Source of the DNA: Proteiniphilum sp. X52
GTDB lineage: Bacteria; Bacteroidota; Bacteroidia; Bacteroidales; Dysgonomonadaceae
Length of the DNA stretch: 64,000 nucleotides
Reading direction: 5' to 3'
NCBI RefSeq assembly: GCF_003712195.1
Contig: NZ_RDSD01000008.1
Coordinates: forward strand, 1 to 64,000
Shown: one piece after another, positions 20,917 to 29,442 of the stretch
How positions within the stretch are numbered: the stretch's first letter is position 1
How the letters are laid out: the number at the start of each line of letters is the position of its first letter
Translations under genes and position numbers: made by a program
Notes under the pieces: generated by a model
Seen by the model: the letters and a program-made list of their open reading frames with translations, nothing else
The model's database searches: none
Told to the model about the DNA's origin: nothing

Positions 20917-20946
20917 CAAAGGTAAAAATAAAATTATAAATATCAA
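20917..20946 (-). promoter_or_regulatory. promoter of the rpsU cluster
   Basis: On the minus strand TTG (20944-20946), 19 bases, then TACCTTTG (20917-20924) match the Bacteroidota TTG-N19-TAnnTTTG promoter. It would give a leader of about 155-160 bases before rpsU. Confidence 0.75.
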
Positions 20947-21003
20947 TGGCATATGGGGTTGAATTTTTTATATTCGTTTTCTTCGTAGTAATAGGAATGT
21001 TCT

Positions 21004-21903
21004 TTAATTCTTCAATCGATATTGGTTCGGACTTACCCCTACTTTCTTTTTAAAAAGCCGACTGAAATGATGCGGATATTTAAACCCCAATTCATAGGCA
21101 ATTTCATTGATGGATTTATCGGGGCTATGCAACAGCTCTTTTGCCCGGTCGATAATATTCAATTGCACGTATTCTTGTGCCGACTTCCCGGTTTCTTTCT
21201 TGATCAAATCCCCAAAGTAATTGGCAGACAAATGCGCCCTGTCCGCAAAATACTGGACGGAGGGTAATCCTATGGTTTGAGGTTTATCCGACTCGAAATA
21301 AAGGTGGAGTTCCGTTTCAAAACGCGACAAGATGTCTTTATTGATGTTTTCCCGTGTAATGAATTGGCGGTCGTAGAAACGGGTGCAGTGATTGAGAAAA
21401 ACCTCCAGATTCGCGATGACGATTGATTTGCTGTGCTTGTCGATCGAATGTTCCAATTCATCCTTGATTTCCTGAAAACAATGGATAATGGTCGCTTTCT
21501 CGCGCTCCGACATGTGCAGGGATTCGTTCGATTCGTAAGAAAAGAAGGAGTAGTCTTTCATCTTTTGTCCCAAGGCGGTACCTCTCAACAAATCCGGGTG
21601 AAAACAAAGTCCCCATCCCTTCATGCGGAAGACTTCTCCCGTATCGTCTTTTCCCGCCACTTGACCGGGACCTATGAATACCAGCGTTCCCTCTTGATAA
21701 TCGTATGTATGGCGTCCATATATCAGGTCGCCGCATTTCACTTGTTTCAGGAAAATCATGTAGAAGCCATATCTTTTGCGTGCATGTTTGAACTCCCGGG
21801 TCACTTTTGAGAAATCAATCGAACTGATGAAAGGATGAAATGTCTCTACTCCCAGAAAAGTGTTGTATTCGTGTATCGTGTCGAAATTCAGGATAGTACT
21901 CAT
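21004..21903 (-). CDS. AraC-family transcriptional regulator
   Basis: The 299-residue protein has an N-terminal sensing domain and two helix-turn-helix motifs in the last 100 residues (VQYFADRAHLSANYFGDLIK and INEIAYELGFKYPHHFSRLF), ending GVSPNQYR. It is divergent from a redox locus (truncated reductase, flavodoxin, aldo/keto reductase). The shared upstream region holds two 24-bp direct repeats 50 bases apart, the arrangement expected for AraC-type sites, just before a good promoter. I infer that it controls that locus; the inducer is unknown. Confidence 0.88.
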   Translation of the reverse strand: MSTILNFDTIHEYNTFLGVETFHPFISSIDFSKVTREFKHARKRYGFYMIFLKQVKCGDLIYGRHTYDYQEGTLVFIGPGQVAGKDDTGEVFRMKGWGLCFHPDLLRGTALGQKMKDYSFFSYESNESLHMSEREKATIIHCFQEIKDELEHSIDKHSKSIVIANLEVFLNHCTRFYDRQFITRENINKDILSRFETELHLYFESDKPQTIGLPSVQYFADRAHLSANYFGDLIKKETGKSAQEYVQLNIIDRAKELLHSPDKSINEIAYELGFKYPHHFSRLFKKKVGVSPNQYRLKN

Positions 21904-21987
21904 GTTGCCTTCGATTCAATGAAACGTTTTGCAAAAGTAACGACTTTCTATCGTATTTCGGCAAGGAAGAGCGTATTATCGGTAATT

Positions 21988-22061
21988 ATGGTATAAAAAA
22001 CCGTAATTCGTGTATCCTTGTTTTTCCATCCGTAAAAATGGTATGAGAAACCGTAATTTGT
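21988..22061. promoter_or_regulatory. direct-repeat operator candidate for the AraC regulator
   Basis: ATGGTATAAAAAACCG plus TAATTCGT at 21988-22011 recurs as ATGGTATGAGAAACCG plus TAATTTGT at 22038-22061: 21 of 24 bases agree and the spacing is 50 bases, near five helical turns. The right repeat ends 4 bases before the -33 element of the plus-strand promoter, a typical activator position. Confidence 0.65.
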
Positions 22062-22064
22062 CTA

Positions 22065-22095
22065 TTTGCATGACATGTTTTTCAGCCTACTTTTG
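22065..22095 (+). promoter_or_regulatory. promoter of the redox locus
   Basis: TTTG (22065-22068), 19 bases, then TACTTTTG (22088-22095) fit the Bacteroidota promoter consensus. The start codon of the first ORF is 46 bases downstream. Confidence 0.7.
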
Positions 22096-22141
22096 TAGCG
22101 ATGAAAAGGTTCAAATCCGTAAGCAAAAAAACAGAAGGAAT

Positions 22142-22456
22142 ATGCTAAAAAAAATCATTATGGCTGCTTCCTTCGTTTTTCTGGGATGGGCAGCTTACCC
22201 ACAAACGGCACCGACTGTGCCTTATATCACTTTGTATAACGGCATCGAAATGCCGCAGTTTGGATTGGGCCTCAATCTCGACCACATTGATTTTTTTAGC
22301 CATTTTTTGATGGATTTGGATTTTCTTTTTTTGAAATGTGGCGGGCCACTTAAAAGAAATGAAAGTTCACAGGCGCGAAAAAGGGCAAAAAACAATATGA
22401 AAGAGTGGAAAAATAAGCGTGAAATAATTACTCGTAAAATTCAAAACAGTTTCTAA
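22142..22456 (+). pseudogene. secreted aldo/keto reductase, N-terminal stub fused to repeat
   Basis: The frame begins with a signal peptide (KKIIMAASFVFLGWAAYPQ) and then ITLYNGIEMPQFGLG, the first strand of the aldo/keto reductase barrel. It is similar to AITLNNGVEMPQLGYG in the intact gene at 23037. After about 49 residues it runs into copy B of the interspersed repeat and finishes in repeat-encoded residues (MKEWKNKREIITRKIQNSF). The remaining reductase, including the Asp-Tyr-Lys-His catalytic set, is gone. It lies first behind the AraC-type promoter, so it may still be transcribed. Confidence 0.75.
22290..22453 (+). repeat. MITE-like short repeat, copy B, left end lost
   Basis: From TTTTTTAGCC to the right end AAAATTCAAAACAGTTTC this matches copies C and D. 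The left inverted end (GAAGCTGTTTTGAATTTT) is missing, replaced by reductase sequence. Confidence 0.85.
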
Positions 22457-22470
22457 ATTCATTAAACGAT

Positions 22471-23034
22471 ATGAAACGAATTTTTTTAGCCGTGACAGGT
22501 ATCATTTTACTTGCCGGAAGCGCTTACGCGCAAGAGAACGACAAACGGAACACCATCTTGTCCAACGCATTGATCGTCTTTTTTTCCGCAACGGGAACCA
22601 CGGCGGAGGCGGCCCAAAAGTTGGCTCATGTGACGGGCGGCGAACGCTATGAGATTGTGCCCCAAACGCCCTACACAAGCGCCGACCTCAATTGGCGTGA
22701 CGAAGAGTCGCGCAGTTCGCGGGAAATGGGTGATCCCGCGTCGCGTCCCGCGATTCAAGGGAAAAAAGAAAACATTGACGACTATGCCATCATTTTCATC
22801 GGTTATCCTATCTGGTGGGATGTCGCTCCCAGAATCGTCAATACATTTATCGAAAGTCATAACCTGAAAGGCAAGACCGTTATCCCCTTTGCCACCTCGG
22901 GCAGCAGCGCTATCGACCATAGTGTGGCCGAGTTGAAAAAAACGTATCCGGAAATAAAGTGGAGAACCGGCAAATTGCTGACCCATGCAACCGAACAAGC
23001 CATTCGTGAATGGGTAGCGAGTGAAGTCGAATAA
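22471..23034 (+). CDS. secreted flavodoxin-like protein
   Basis: The 187-residue protein has a signal peptide (FLAVTGIILLAGSAYA) and then a flavodoxin fold of the Flavodoxin_4 type. VFFSATGTTAEAAQKLA is the FMN phosphate loop, IFIGYPIWWDVAPR near residue 108 the second FMN-contacting loop, and ATSGSSAIDHS the third. It should carry electrons by FMN outside the cytoplasm, unusual for flavodoxins but known in Bacteroidota. It is followed at once by an aldo/keto reductase, probably one operon under the AraC regulator. Confidence 0.85.
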   Translation: MKRIFLAVTGIILLAGSAYAQENDKRNTILSNALIVFFSATGTTAEAAQKLAHVTGGERYEIVPQTPYTSADLNWRDEESRSSREMGDPASRPAIQGKKENIDDYAIIFIGYPIWWDVAPRIVNTFIESHNLKGKTVIPFATSGSSAIDHSVAELKKTYPEIKWRTGKLLTHATEQAIREWVASEVE

Positions 23035-23036
23035 GA

Positions 23037-23912
23037 ATGGGAATATTAACGTATAAAATGACGAACCATATGCAAGCCATTACATTGAACAACGGCGTTG
23101 AAATGCCGCAATTGGGATACGGGGTATTCCAGGTATCACCGGACGAGTGTGAGAGATGTGTGACCGATGCCATCAGCGTGGGTTATCGTTCCATAGACAC
23201 AGCCCAGGCTTATGCGAATGAAGAAGGTGTGGGCAATGCCGTTAGAAAAAGCGGTATTGACCGCAAGGAGTTTTTTATCACCACCAAAGTGTGGATCTCC
23301 AACGCAGGATACGAAAAGGCCAAAGCCTCTATTGACACGTCGTTACGCAAACTGCAAACCGATTATATCGACCTGCTGCTCATTCACCAGCCCTTTGGCG
23401 ACTATTACGGCACTTACCGCGCCATGGAAGAAGCTTATCAGGCGGGGAAACTGCGCGCTATCGGCATCAGCAACTTCGGCACCGACCGCTATCTGGATTT
23501 GGCGCACTTTGTAACCATCAAACCTGCCGTCAATCAGGTGGAAACACACATTTTCACCCAACAAGCCGAGTTGCAGGAAATCATGAAAAAATACGACACG
23601 AAACTCATGTCGTGGGGGCCGCTCGCCGAAGGAAAAAACGATTTTTTCAACCATCCGACCCTGAAAGCCATTGGTGAGAAATATGGAAAATCGGTAGCAC
23701 AGGTAGCTTTACGGTTTCTCGCCCAAAGAGGGATTATCCTCATTCCGAAAAGCGTGAACAAGAACCGGATGGCGCAGAATTTCAGTATCTTCGACTTCGA
23801 GCTTTCCGACGAAGATATGGCCACCTTGTCCGCCATCGACACCCGTCAACCGCTGATAGTCGATCACCGTAACCCACAGTTCGTGGAGATGGTTATCGGC
23901 TGGAAAGCTTAA
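23037..23912 (+). CDS. aldo/keto reductase
   Basis: The cytoplasmic NADPH-dependent reductase carries the full catalytic set: Asp and Tyr in SIDTAQAYANEEGVG, Lys in FFITTKVW and His in LLLIHQPFGDY. The NADPH-binding end IPKSVNKNRMAQN is intact. The frame opens 2 bases after the flavodoxin stop, but the conserved protein starts at MQAITLNNG, so 23058 or 23070 may be the real start (about 281 residues). Substrate unknown; the neighbours suggest removal of reactive carbonyls or a redox stress role. Confidence 0.9.
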   Translation: MGILTYKMTNHMQAITLNNGVEMPQLGYGVFQVSPDECERCVTDAISVGYRSIDTAQAYANEEGVGNAVRKSGIDRKEFFITTKVWISNAGYEKAKASIDTSLRKLQTDYIDLLLIHQPFGDYYGTYRAMEEAYQAGKLRAIGISNFGTDRYLDLAHFVTIKPAVNQVETHIFTQQAELQEIMKKYDTKLMSWGPLAEGKNDFFNHPTLKAIGEKYGKSVAQVALRFLAQRGIILIPKSVNKNRMAQNFSIFDFELSDEDMATLSAIDTRQPLIVDHRNPQFVEMVIGWKA

Positions 23913-23947
23913 TATGCAAGAAAAATGAATAAAATCTCAATAATTAC

Positions 23948-24835
23948 CTACAATAGACATTTAGCTTTTAGGTCATTCAAATACTTTCTGATATCCGTTT
24001 CCAGTTTCGCAGGATACTCATAATCCAGCATTTTTGACAACTCATTTCCAATTTCGCCTACCAGGTCTGCCATTGCGAACAGCGCGTTCCAATTATCCGC
24101 AATGCTTCCCCCTGAAAATGTTTGTTCTACTTTTTTCCACATGGTGGCAGTCAAGTGTTTTTTAAAAAGCCTTCCATACTTATTGGTCGTGATATCCCAA
24201 TTGTGTTGACTGGCAATATACCATTCAATCAAAGGGATGAGGTAGTCGGTTCTGATATTGTTTTCAGACATGAATTTTGCAAAAAATATTTCATCCCTTA
24301 CAAGGCATTTGGCCACATAAGTTGTATCCCACCAGAAATCATTCAAAACCTGTCTGAATTTCGCTTCCCCTGGCTTTTTAATAATGGAGACCTGATAGGT
24401 GGGCTGCTTCATGCCCTGTGTCAACCCTTCTTTATCAATCAATATTTTATAACCAATATCCCAATCCTTGTCAAGCTCACTCCGATTTACCTCCTTTATA
24501 AAATTGGGTTTACTATATAATTTGAAATCAACTTTTCCATAATCATCATACAAAACCATTTTCATCGCGTGTTTATGATCGAAGCAAGTCTCATCTTCTT
24601 CGACCATTGCGATAGGATTGCCGAAAAAATGCGTCCAGCAATTGTCTAAAATATATTCTGCATTGTCTTCAAAAATGATTTCAATATCTATGTCGCTAAA
24701 TTCATCAACAGGCGCCAAGGGATTCACCAGGGAACTGGTTAGCAAAACTACTCTCACATCATTGTTCTTTTCCGACCAATTCATGATAGCTTTTAACCTT
24801 TGGTCTCTTAAGTCTATTTTCCCGGCACTTTTCAT
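23948..24835 (-). CDS. aminoglycoside 6-adenylyltransferase-like protein
   Basis: The 295-residue protein resembles ANT(6)/AadS enzymes that adenylate streptomycin. The nucleotidyltransferase motif is present near residue 32 (TSSLVNP...DEFSDIDIE, with the metal-binding aspartates), followed by the DKDWDIGYKILIDKEG and FWWDTTYVAKCL blocks of the ANT(6) family. Whether it confers resistance cannot be told. It is more AT-rich than the core genes and lies beside an IS256 relic and a large palindrome, so it may have been brought in by a mobile element. It is convergent with the aldo/keto reductase gene. Confidence 0.8.
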   Translation of the reverse strand: MKSAGKIDLRDQRLKAIMNWSEKNNDVRVVLLTSSLVNPLAPVDEFSDIDIEIIFEDNAEYILDNCWTHFFGNPIAMVEEDETCFDHKHAMKMVLYDDYGKVDFKLYSKPNFIKEVNRSELDKDWDIGYKILIDKEGLTQGMKQPTYQVSIIKKPGEAKFRQVLNDFWWDTTYVAKCLVRDEIFFAKFMSENNIRTDYLIPLIEWYIASQHNWDITTNKYGRLFKKHLTATMWKKVEQTFSGGSIADNWNALFAMADLVGEIGNELSKMLDYEYPAKLETDIRKYLNDLKAKCLL

Positions 24836-24987
24836 TTCAAATATTATGGGTGTTACAATTAGCTTGTTATTGGGCGACGAAATAGTATGATTTCGGAGGA
24901 AACACGGTAGTGTTACATTGAGTGTGTCTCCAGTCTAGTTTCTTTATCAGTCTTGAAACAAAATTATTCATTTTTTCTTTTTCAACC

Positions 24988-25101
24988 AATCCTTGATCAG
25001 TATTTTTTAATTCCGATACTTGCACAAGGATTACCGGCGTGGCCTGTAACTTGCTTGTCCTTGTGCAAGGTAAGAGGAATTAAAGACCTTTGTCAAGGAT
25101 T
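24988..25101. repeat. nested 114-bp imperfect palindrome
   Basis: Three pairs of inverted segments share one centre near 25044: AATCCTTGA (24988) with TCAAGGATT (25093), AATTCC (25009) with GGAATT (25076), and CTTGCACAAGGA (25019) with TCCTTGTGCAAG (25058). It sits between the adenylyltransferase gene and the IS256 relic. It could be a terminator pair, an end of a lost element, or a cruciform-forming site. Confidence 0.7.
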
Positions 25102-25113
25102 AGGGAAAAACAT

Positions 25114-25738
25114 CTACTGCTCCCAGGGGAACAATGACTTATCCTTGTCTATACCGGGTAACTCCCTGTCATACGCGTCCTTGTCCATCGCCACTTTTCC
25201 CATGAGCACCAAAACAGAGTCTTCATTGGGCATGGCGCCACGCATCCTCAGCACCCGGCGGAAATCCTTGTTCAGCCGCTCTATCCAGTTTGTGGTGTGG
25301 ATCATTGACTGGATTGCGTGATGGTACTGCAAATAGGTGAAGTAATACTTGTAGCCGATTTCCCCACCCATTTTTTTGATGCTCGACATGAATGGCATCC
25401 ACGAAAACAATCGGTTAATAACTCTCCGGCGGGCGGTTTAACCATCTCCCGACATCGGAGCGCGGGTAATCGATCATGCGCGGGATGCCGGCCTTGCCAT
25501 AGTGCTCCCCGTAAATCTCTCCAAAGATCCCACCAACCTGACTCTGTGTCAGACCCCTGCGGTAAAGACTGCCGGCCAGACGCCCGCACTCCATCTCCTG
25601 GTCACGAAGCAACGCCAGGATCTTGGGGTGAAAGTTGCCGTAGTTTGTCTTTTTGTCTATCGTTTTTTCTGTTATTCTTGTGTTTTCTACAATACAATTA
25701 TTAATACAAAAATCCAAATATCCAAAGCGGAATTTCAT
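25114..25738 (-). pseudogene. IS256-family transposase relic
   Basis: Two parts of a Mutator/IS256 transposase remain. The N-part holds LAGSLYRRGLTQSQVGGIFG and EIYGEHYGK, then an in-frame TAA, then PIVFVDAIHV with the first catalytic Asp. After VE the central half is deleted and the frame shifts to the C-part, SMIHTTNWIERLNKDFRRVL and RMRGAMPNEDSVL, ending at 25114. The other catalytic acids are gone. Its 5' end overlaps the 3' end of the AAA ATPase gene. Confidence 0.8.
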
Positions 25739-26903
25739 TGCGGAAACCTGTTGTTAAGCCGTCAAGGGCAAGAAAAGCATTGTCTAACTCTTTGATCTGC
25801 TTTGTGGTTTTGTTTTTACCACCGATTTCAAAATAATATTTTCCGTCAACACAAAAATCTGTTTGTTTCGTATACGTAACTTTGTGATTCTGTTGTAGTT
25901 GATTAAAGAAGAAAGTTTCACGCAAGTTGCCGATTTCTGGATTTTCTGCCGAAAGAGCATAACTGTAATTGGTGTTTTGCAAGTAAATCTTTTCGGGTTT
26001 AACCATTTGTCGTATTCCTGTCGCTTTCTGTCTGAGCAACAAGACGCTGTGAGATTTTTCGAGAAGTTGCAAATAATTCATTAAACTTGTTCGGGTTACA
26101 TCAACCATTTGGCTTAATTGTGAAATGTTAGGCGTAAAAGGAACCATTTCCGAAAGGATGTAAAACAACTTTTTTATTCGGTTAATTGAGTAAAAATCAA
26201 TGTTTTCTACGTTTGGCAAATCACTTTCCATTACGGTATTGAACGTTTGTAAAACACGTTCGCCGTAACCCGCAATATCTTCTTGATAATAAGGGTAATA
26301 TCCGTATTGAAGGTATTTCTGAAAAGCGGGCAATGGCGTAATTTCTCTTATTAGTTTTTGGGCAATTGAAACGTGATTTTCAAGAATTTCTTCGAGCAAA
26401 AATGGCGTTTGCGACTTTCGGAGTAATCCTTCGAAAATTAAAAACTCCCTAAACGACAAGCCAAACAACTGGAAATGCCTCACACGACGGCTCAAATCGG
26501 CATCTGCCTTGAAAATTTGCAACATTGACGAACCTGTAAAAACCATTTTCAGTTTCGGGAAATCGTCGTAAATGTTTTTGATTTCCTGCGCCCAAGTAGG
26601 ATATTTATGCACTTCGTCAAGATACAGTTCCTTTCCGCCAAGCGAATAAAAATCATCTGCAAGCGAATACAACTTATTGGTACTGAAATAAATATTGTCT
26701 AAACTTACAAACAACACATCTTCGGGATTATTGCCGTACAGCTCTTTTATGTGCTGTAAAAGCATAGTGGTTTTTCCCGTTCCGCGTGCGCCTGTTATGG
26801 CTGTCAAACGGTTGTTCCAATCTATTTGACTTTTAAGATAGCGTTCAAAACGCATATCTGTTTCTTCCAGTTTGCGATAAAACGCCAAAAATAACTGTTT
26901 CAT
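25701..26903 (-). CDS. AAA ATPase with DUF4143 tail
   Basis: The 400-residue protein belongs to the AAA_14/DUF4143 group. Walker A is ITGARGTGKTT near residue 38, Walker B KELYLDEVHKY near 94, and VFTGSSMLQI follows. The C-half matches DUF4143, with a winged-helix-like SQLSQMVDVTRTSLMNYLQLL and the terminal nuclease-like fold (FCVDGKYYFEIGGKNKTTKQI). These proteins are common in Bacteroidales accessory regions and their role is unclear. Its last 38 bases overlap the IS256 relic. Its promoter spacer contains a perfect palindrome. Confidence 0.85.
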   Translation of the reverse strand: MKQLFLAFYRKLEETDMRFERYLKSQIDWNNRLTAITGARGTGKTTMLLQHIKELYGNNPEDVLFVSLDNIYFSTNKLYSLADDFYSLGGKELYLDEVHKYPTWAQEIKNIYDDFPKLKMVFTGSSMLQIFKADADLSRRVRHFQLFGLSFREFLIFEGLLRKSQTPFLLEEILENHVSIAQKLIREITPLPAFQKYLQYGYYPYYQEDIAGYGERVLQTFNTVMESDLPNVENIDFYSINRIKKLFYILSEMVPFTPNISQLSQMVDVTRTSLMNYLQLLEKSHSVLLLRQKATGIRQMVKPEKIYLQNTNYSYALSAENPEIGNLRETFFFNQLQQNHKVTYTKQTDFCVDGKYYFEIGGKNKTTKQIKELDNAFLALDGLTTGFRNEIPLWIFGFLY

Positions 26904-26920
26904 ATCTCTGAAATTTTCTG

Positions 26921-26952
26921 CAAAGATACGAAATGTATTTTATAAAATACAA
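26921..26952 (-). promoter_or_regulatory. promoter with embedded 16-bp palindrome
   Basis: On the minus strand TTG, 21 bases, then TATCTTTG (26921-26928) form a Bacteroidota promoter 18 bases before the AAA ATPase start. The spacer is largely the perfect palindrome GTATTTTATAAAATAC (26935-26950). A second half-site GTAAAATAC lies a little upstream, near 26972. This is where a repressor would act. Confidence 0.65.
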
Positions 26953-26995
26953 AAATACCTGTTTTTTGTGTTCTGTAAAATACAAAAATAAGGCT

Positions 26996-27469
26996 TTATA
27001 GCTCTTTCAGAAAATCAAAACAAAGTTTATCTTTCTTTTCTCTTACCTCATCGGCTTTTTTACTGGAATATTCCCATTTTCCAACATAATCAGTATTGAT
27101 TAGCTCTTTAATAACATCATCTTTGTAATAATCACGCATAAAATCAACATCTTCGCCATAGTCAAAATAATCGGAAACTGATTTTGGAATATTAAAATCG
27201 TCTTTGCTTATATTTACTCCATCTTTACGAATGTTTGTAACTTCAATGTACAGATTGTAATCGCGTAAAAATGTAGAAACATTTTTACCTGCAAATTTAT
27301 CTCTATCAGAATAACTTACTTCCCAATACCCAATTCTTGGAGCAGAAAGCGGGTCTGTTTCGATACATCTATGTTTCTCATAATACTTACTATCGCTGTT
27401 AATTTTGGCTTGGTATCCGTAATTAAAACGAATTTGTTCAACAGTACCTTGTAATGGCGTTAAAAACAA
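26996..27469 (-). CDS. hypothetical protein, possibly a fragment
   Basis: I do not recognise this 157-residue frame. It is rich in aromatic and charged residues (YFDYGEDVDFMRDYYKDD), without signal or membrane span. It overlaps the end of the upstream frame by 32 bases, and its first residues (LTPLQGTVEQIRFNYGYQ) read as the middle of a protein, so the true N-terminus may have been lost in the same event that joined the two. AT-rich. Confidence 0.45.
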   Translation of the reverse strand: MFLTPLQGTVEQIRFNYGYQAKINSDSKYYEKHRCIETDPLSAPRIGYWEVSYSDRDKFAGKNVSTFLRDYNLYIEVTNIRKDGVNISKDDFNIPKSVSDYFDYGEDVDFMRDYYKDDVIKELINTDYVGKWEYSSKKADEVREKKDKLCFDFLKEL

Positions 27470-27896
27470 AGTTTATTTCGGCTGTTCTAACATTAGGTTG
27501 TAAGCCCGTAACATACTCATCATTACCATAATTTGGGTGTACTGTTTCGGTTTTTTCGTAAATACCGACCAATTCCCAACCGTCTTTTCCAAACAAATTT
27601 AATGACTCATCAGACACATCAAATTTGTTTTGTTGAAACTTTGCCATTGTTTCCTGGTCGGGATGAGCGTAAGTTCCACCATATCGCCCTGCGGTAGCTT
27701 TCAATCCAATTGCATTTGTCTTTTCGACCCATTCTTTTACGCTTATTTTATAGCTATTTAGCCCTGCTTGACTTTTAATTATGGCGAATTCGCCATAATT
27801 AAAATTAGGATTGTAAACCGTTTCCCAAATACCAAGATATTCAATCTGCGCAGCTCCCGCCCGATGTGCAAAAGGAGCGAAGTGGATTTTGCACAT
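27438..27896 (-). pseudogene. KilA-N fragment joined to a WELV (DUF4177-like) tail
   Basis: Residues about 20-75 (IWETVYNPNFNYGEFAIIKS, KISVKEWVEKTNAIGLKA, GRYGGTYAHPD) match a KilA-N domain. They switch abruptly to a second module, FGKDGWELVGIYEKTE with the terminal AEINFVF typical of short WELV/DUF4177-like proteins. The KilA-N core is incomplete and the N-terminus is not conserved. It looks like two gene pieces joined by deletion, though a real short fusion protein cannot be excluded. Confidence 0.5.
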
Positions 27897-28075
27897 CGCA
27901 CAAATATACGCAACTTTATTTATTCCCGAATAGAATAAATAATATTTTTTTACAATTCAAGTAAAATAACTATTTATAAGAACTTTACAGGGGTATTGAT
28001 TGTTGCGTGTATGGTGTTATATGTTTATATTCACATTTAAAAGTAACTACTATTAACGTATTAAGAATACGCATT

Positions 28076-28425
28076 ATGAGTTTTACAGACAAGCGGTTTC
28101 AGTTTCAACCGGGCGAGCATAACGGGGAAAGAGTTATCTGGATTCGTTTTGAGCGAAACCAGGAATTGATTACTTATTTGCGTTCGCAAACCAAAGCGCG
28201 TTGGTCTGCATCACGAAAGGCATGGTATGTAACCGATAATCGTCATCATAGGCAATTGTTCGGCATTGAACCGGTTATTGTAGGAAAAGAGGTGTTAAAC
28301 AAAATACACATCGTAAACATATCGGCATTTAAGCGTTTTCAGGAGCAGCTCAAGTTGAAAGGATACAGCGAAAATACGTTGCGAACCTACTCGTTGGAGT
28401 TTGCGCGACTGCTTTATATCCTGAA
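28076..28425 (+). pseudogene. tyrosine recombinase, N-terminal fragment
   Basis: About 116 residues remain, starting MSFTDKRFQF. They contain an N-terminal arm (ITYLRSQTKARWSASRKAWY) and the start of the SAM-like core-binding domain (FKRFQEQLKLKGYSENTLRT). The catalytic domain is absent. At about 28425 the frame runs into an unrelated EttA fragment, so the original gene was cut by a rearrangement. Confidence 0.7.
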
Positions 28426-28427
28426 AT

Positions 28428-29374
28428 CGATGCCGAGTCGATCGACTGGCTGGAACAGCATTTGCAGCAGTACAAGGGAAGGTGATCTGCATCACCCACG
28501 ACCGCTACTTCCTCGATCATGTGGCCGGCTGGATCCTCGAACTCGACCGCGGCGAAGGAATCCCCTGGAAGGGAAATTATACCTCATGGCTTGAACAGAA
28601 GACCAAGCGGATGGAGCAGGAAGAGAAGCAGGTGAGCAAGCGTCGCAAAACCCTGGAACGGGAGCTGGAATGGATCAACCTGGCGCCCAAGGCGCGCCAG
28701 GCGAAAGGAAAAGCGCGTCTGAACTCCTACGAGCGGCTGTTGAATGAGGATCAGAAAGCGCGTGAGGAGAAACTGGAGATTTTTATTCCCAACGGCCCCC
28801 GGCTGGGAAACAAGGTGATTGAAGCGGTGAACGTGAAGAAAGCCTTTGGCGACAAGCTGCTGTTCGACAACCTCAACTTCATGCTTCCGCCCAACGGTAT
28901 TGTCGGGGTAATTGGCCCCAACGGTGCCGGAAAAACGACTCTCTTCAGGCTGATTCAGGGAATAGAGACGCCCGACGCGGGAAAATTCGAAGTGGGTGAG
29001 ACCGTGGTAACGGCTTATGTGGATCAGGCGCACGAAGCCATCGACCCGGAAAAAACGGTTTACCAGGTAGTGTCCGGCGGTTCGGAATTCGTACGTGTAG
29101 GCGGAAAAGAGATCAATGCCCGTGCCTATCTTTCCCGTTTTAACTTCTCCGGCGCCGACCAGGAAAAACTCTGCGGCGTGCTGTCGGGCGGTGAGCGGAA
29201 CCGTCTCCATCTGGCGCTGACGCTCAAAGCCGTTGCCAACCTATTGTTGCTCGACGAGCCGACCAACGATATCGACGTGAACACTTTGTGCGCGCTGGAA
29301 GAGGGGCTGGAAAACTTTGCCGGATGTGCCGTGGTGATCTCGCACGACCGGTGGTTCCTGGACCGTATCCTGTA
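28428..29374 (+). pseudogene. EttA-type ABC-F ATPase, frameshifted internal fragment
   Basis: The fragment begins inside the first ATPase domain ([17 protein letters not shown]), loses one base near 28481, then reads [20 protein letters not shown] in the next frame. It continues through the ABC-F linker and the second domain with Walker [10 protein letters not shown], signature [13 protein letters not shown] and Walker [11 protein letters not shown]. It ends after [11 protein letters not shown], lacking the normal tail. The N-terminal third is missing, so no working translation factor can result. Confidence 0.8.
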
Positions 29375-29442
29375 ACCCCGTCGAAGGCGTCCGCCTGCGG
29401 GCGGGAGCAGCATCCAATTCGCGCCTGAGTCCCCTTTTTTTT

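Noticed and set aside
28584-29210. 208-codon minus-strand frame opposite the EttA fragment
   Set aside because: The plus strand has clear ABC-F motifs; the minus frame is a codon-usage shadow.
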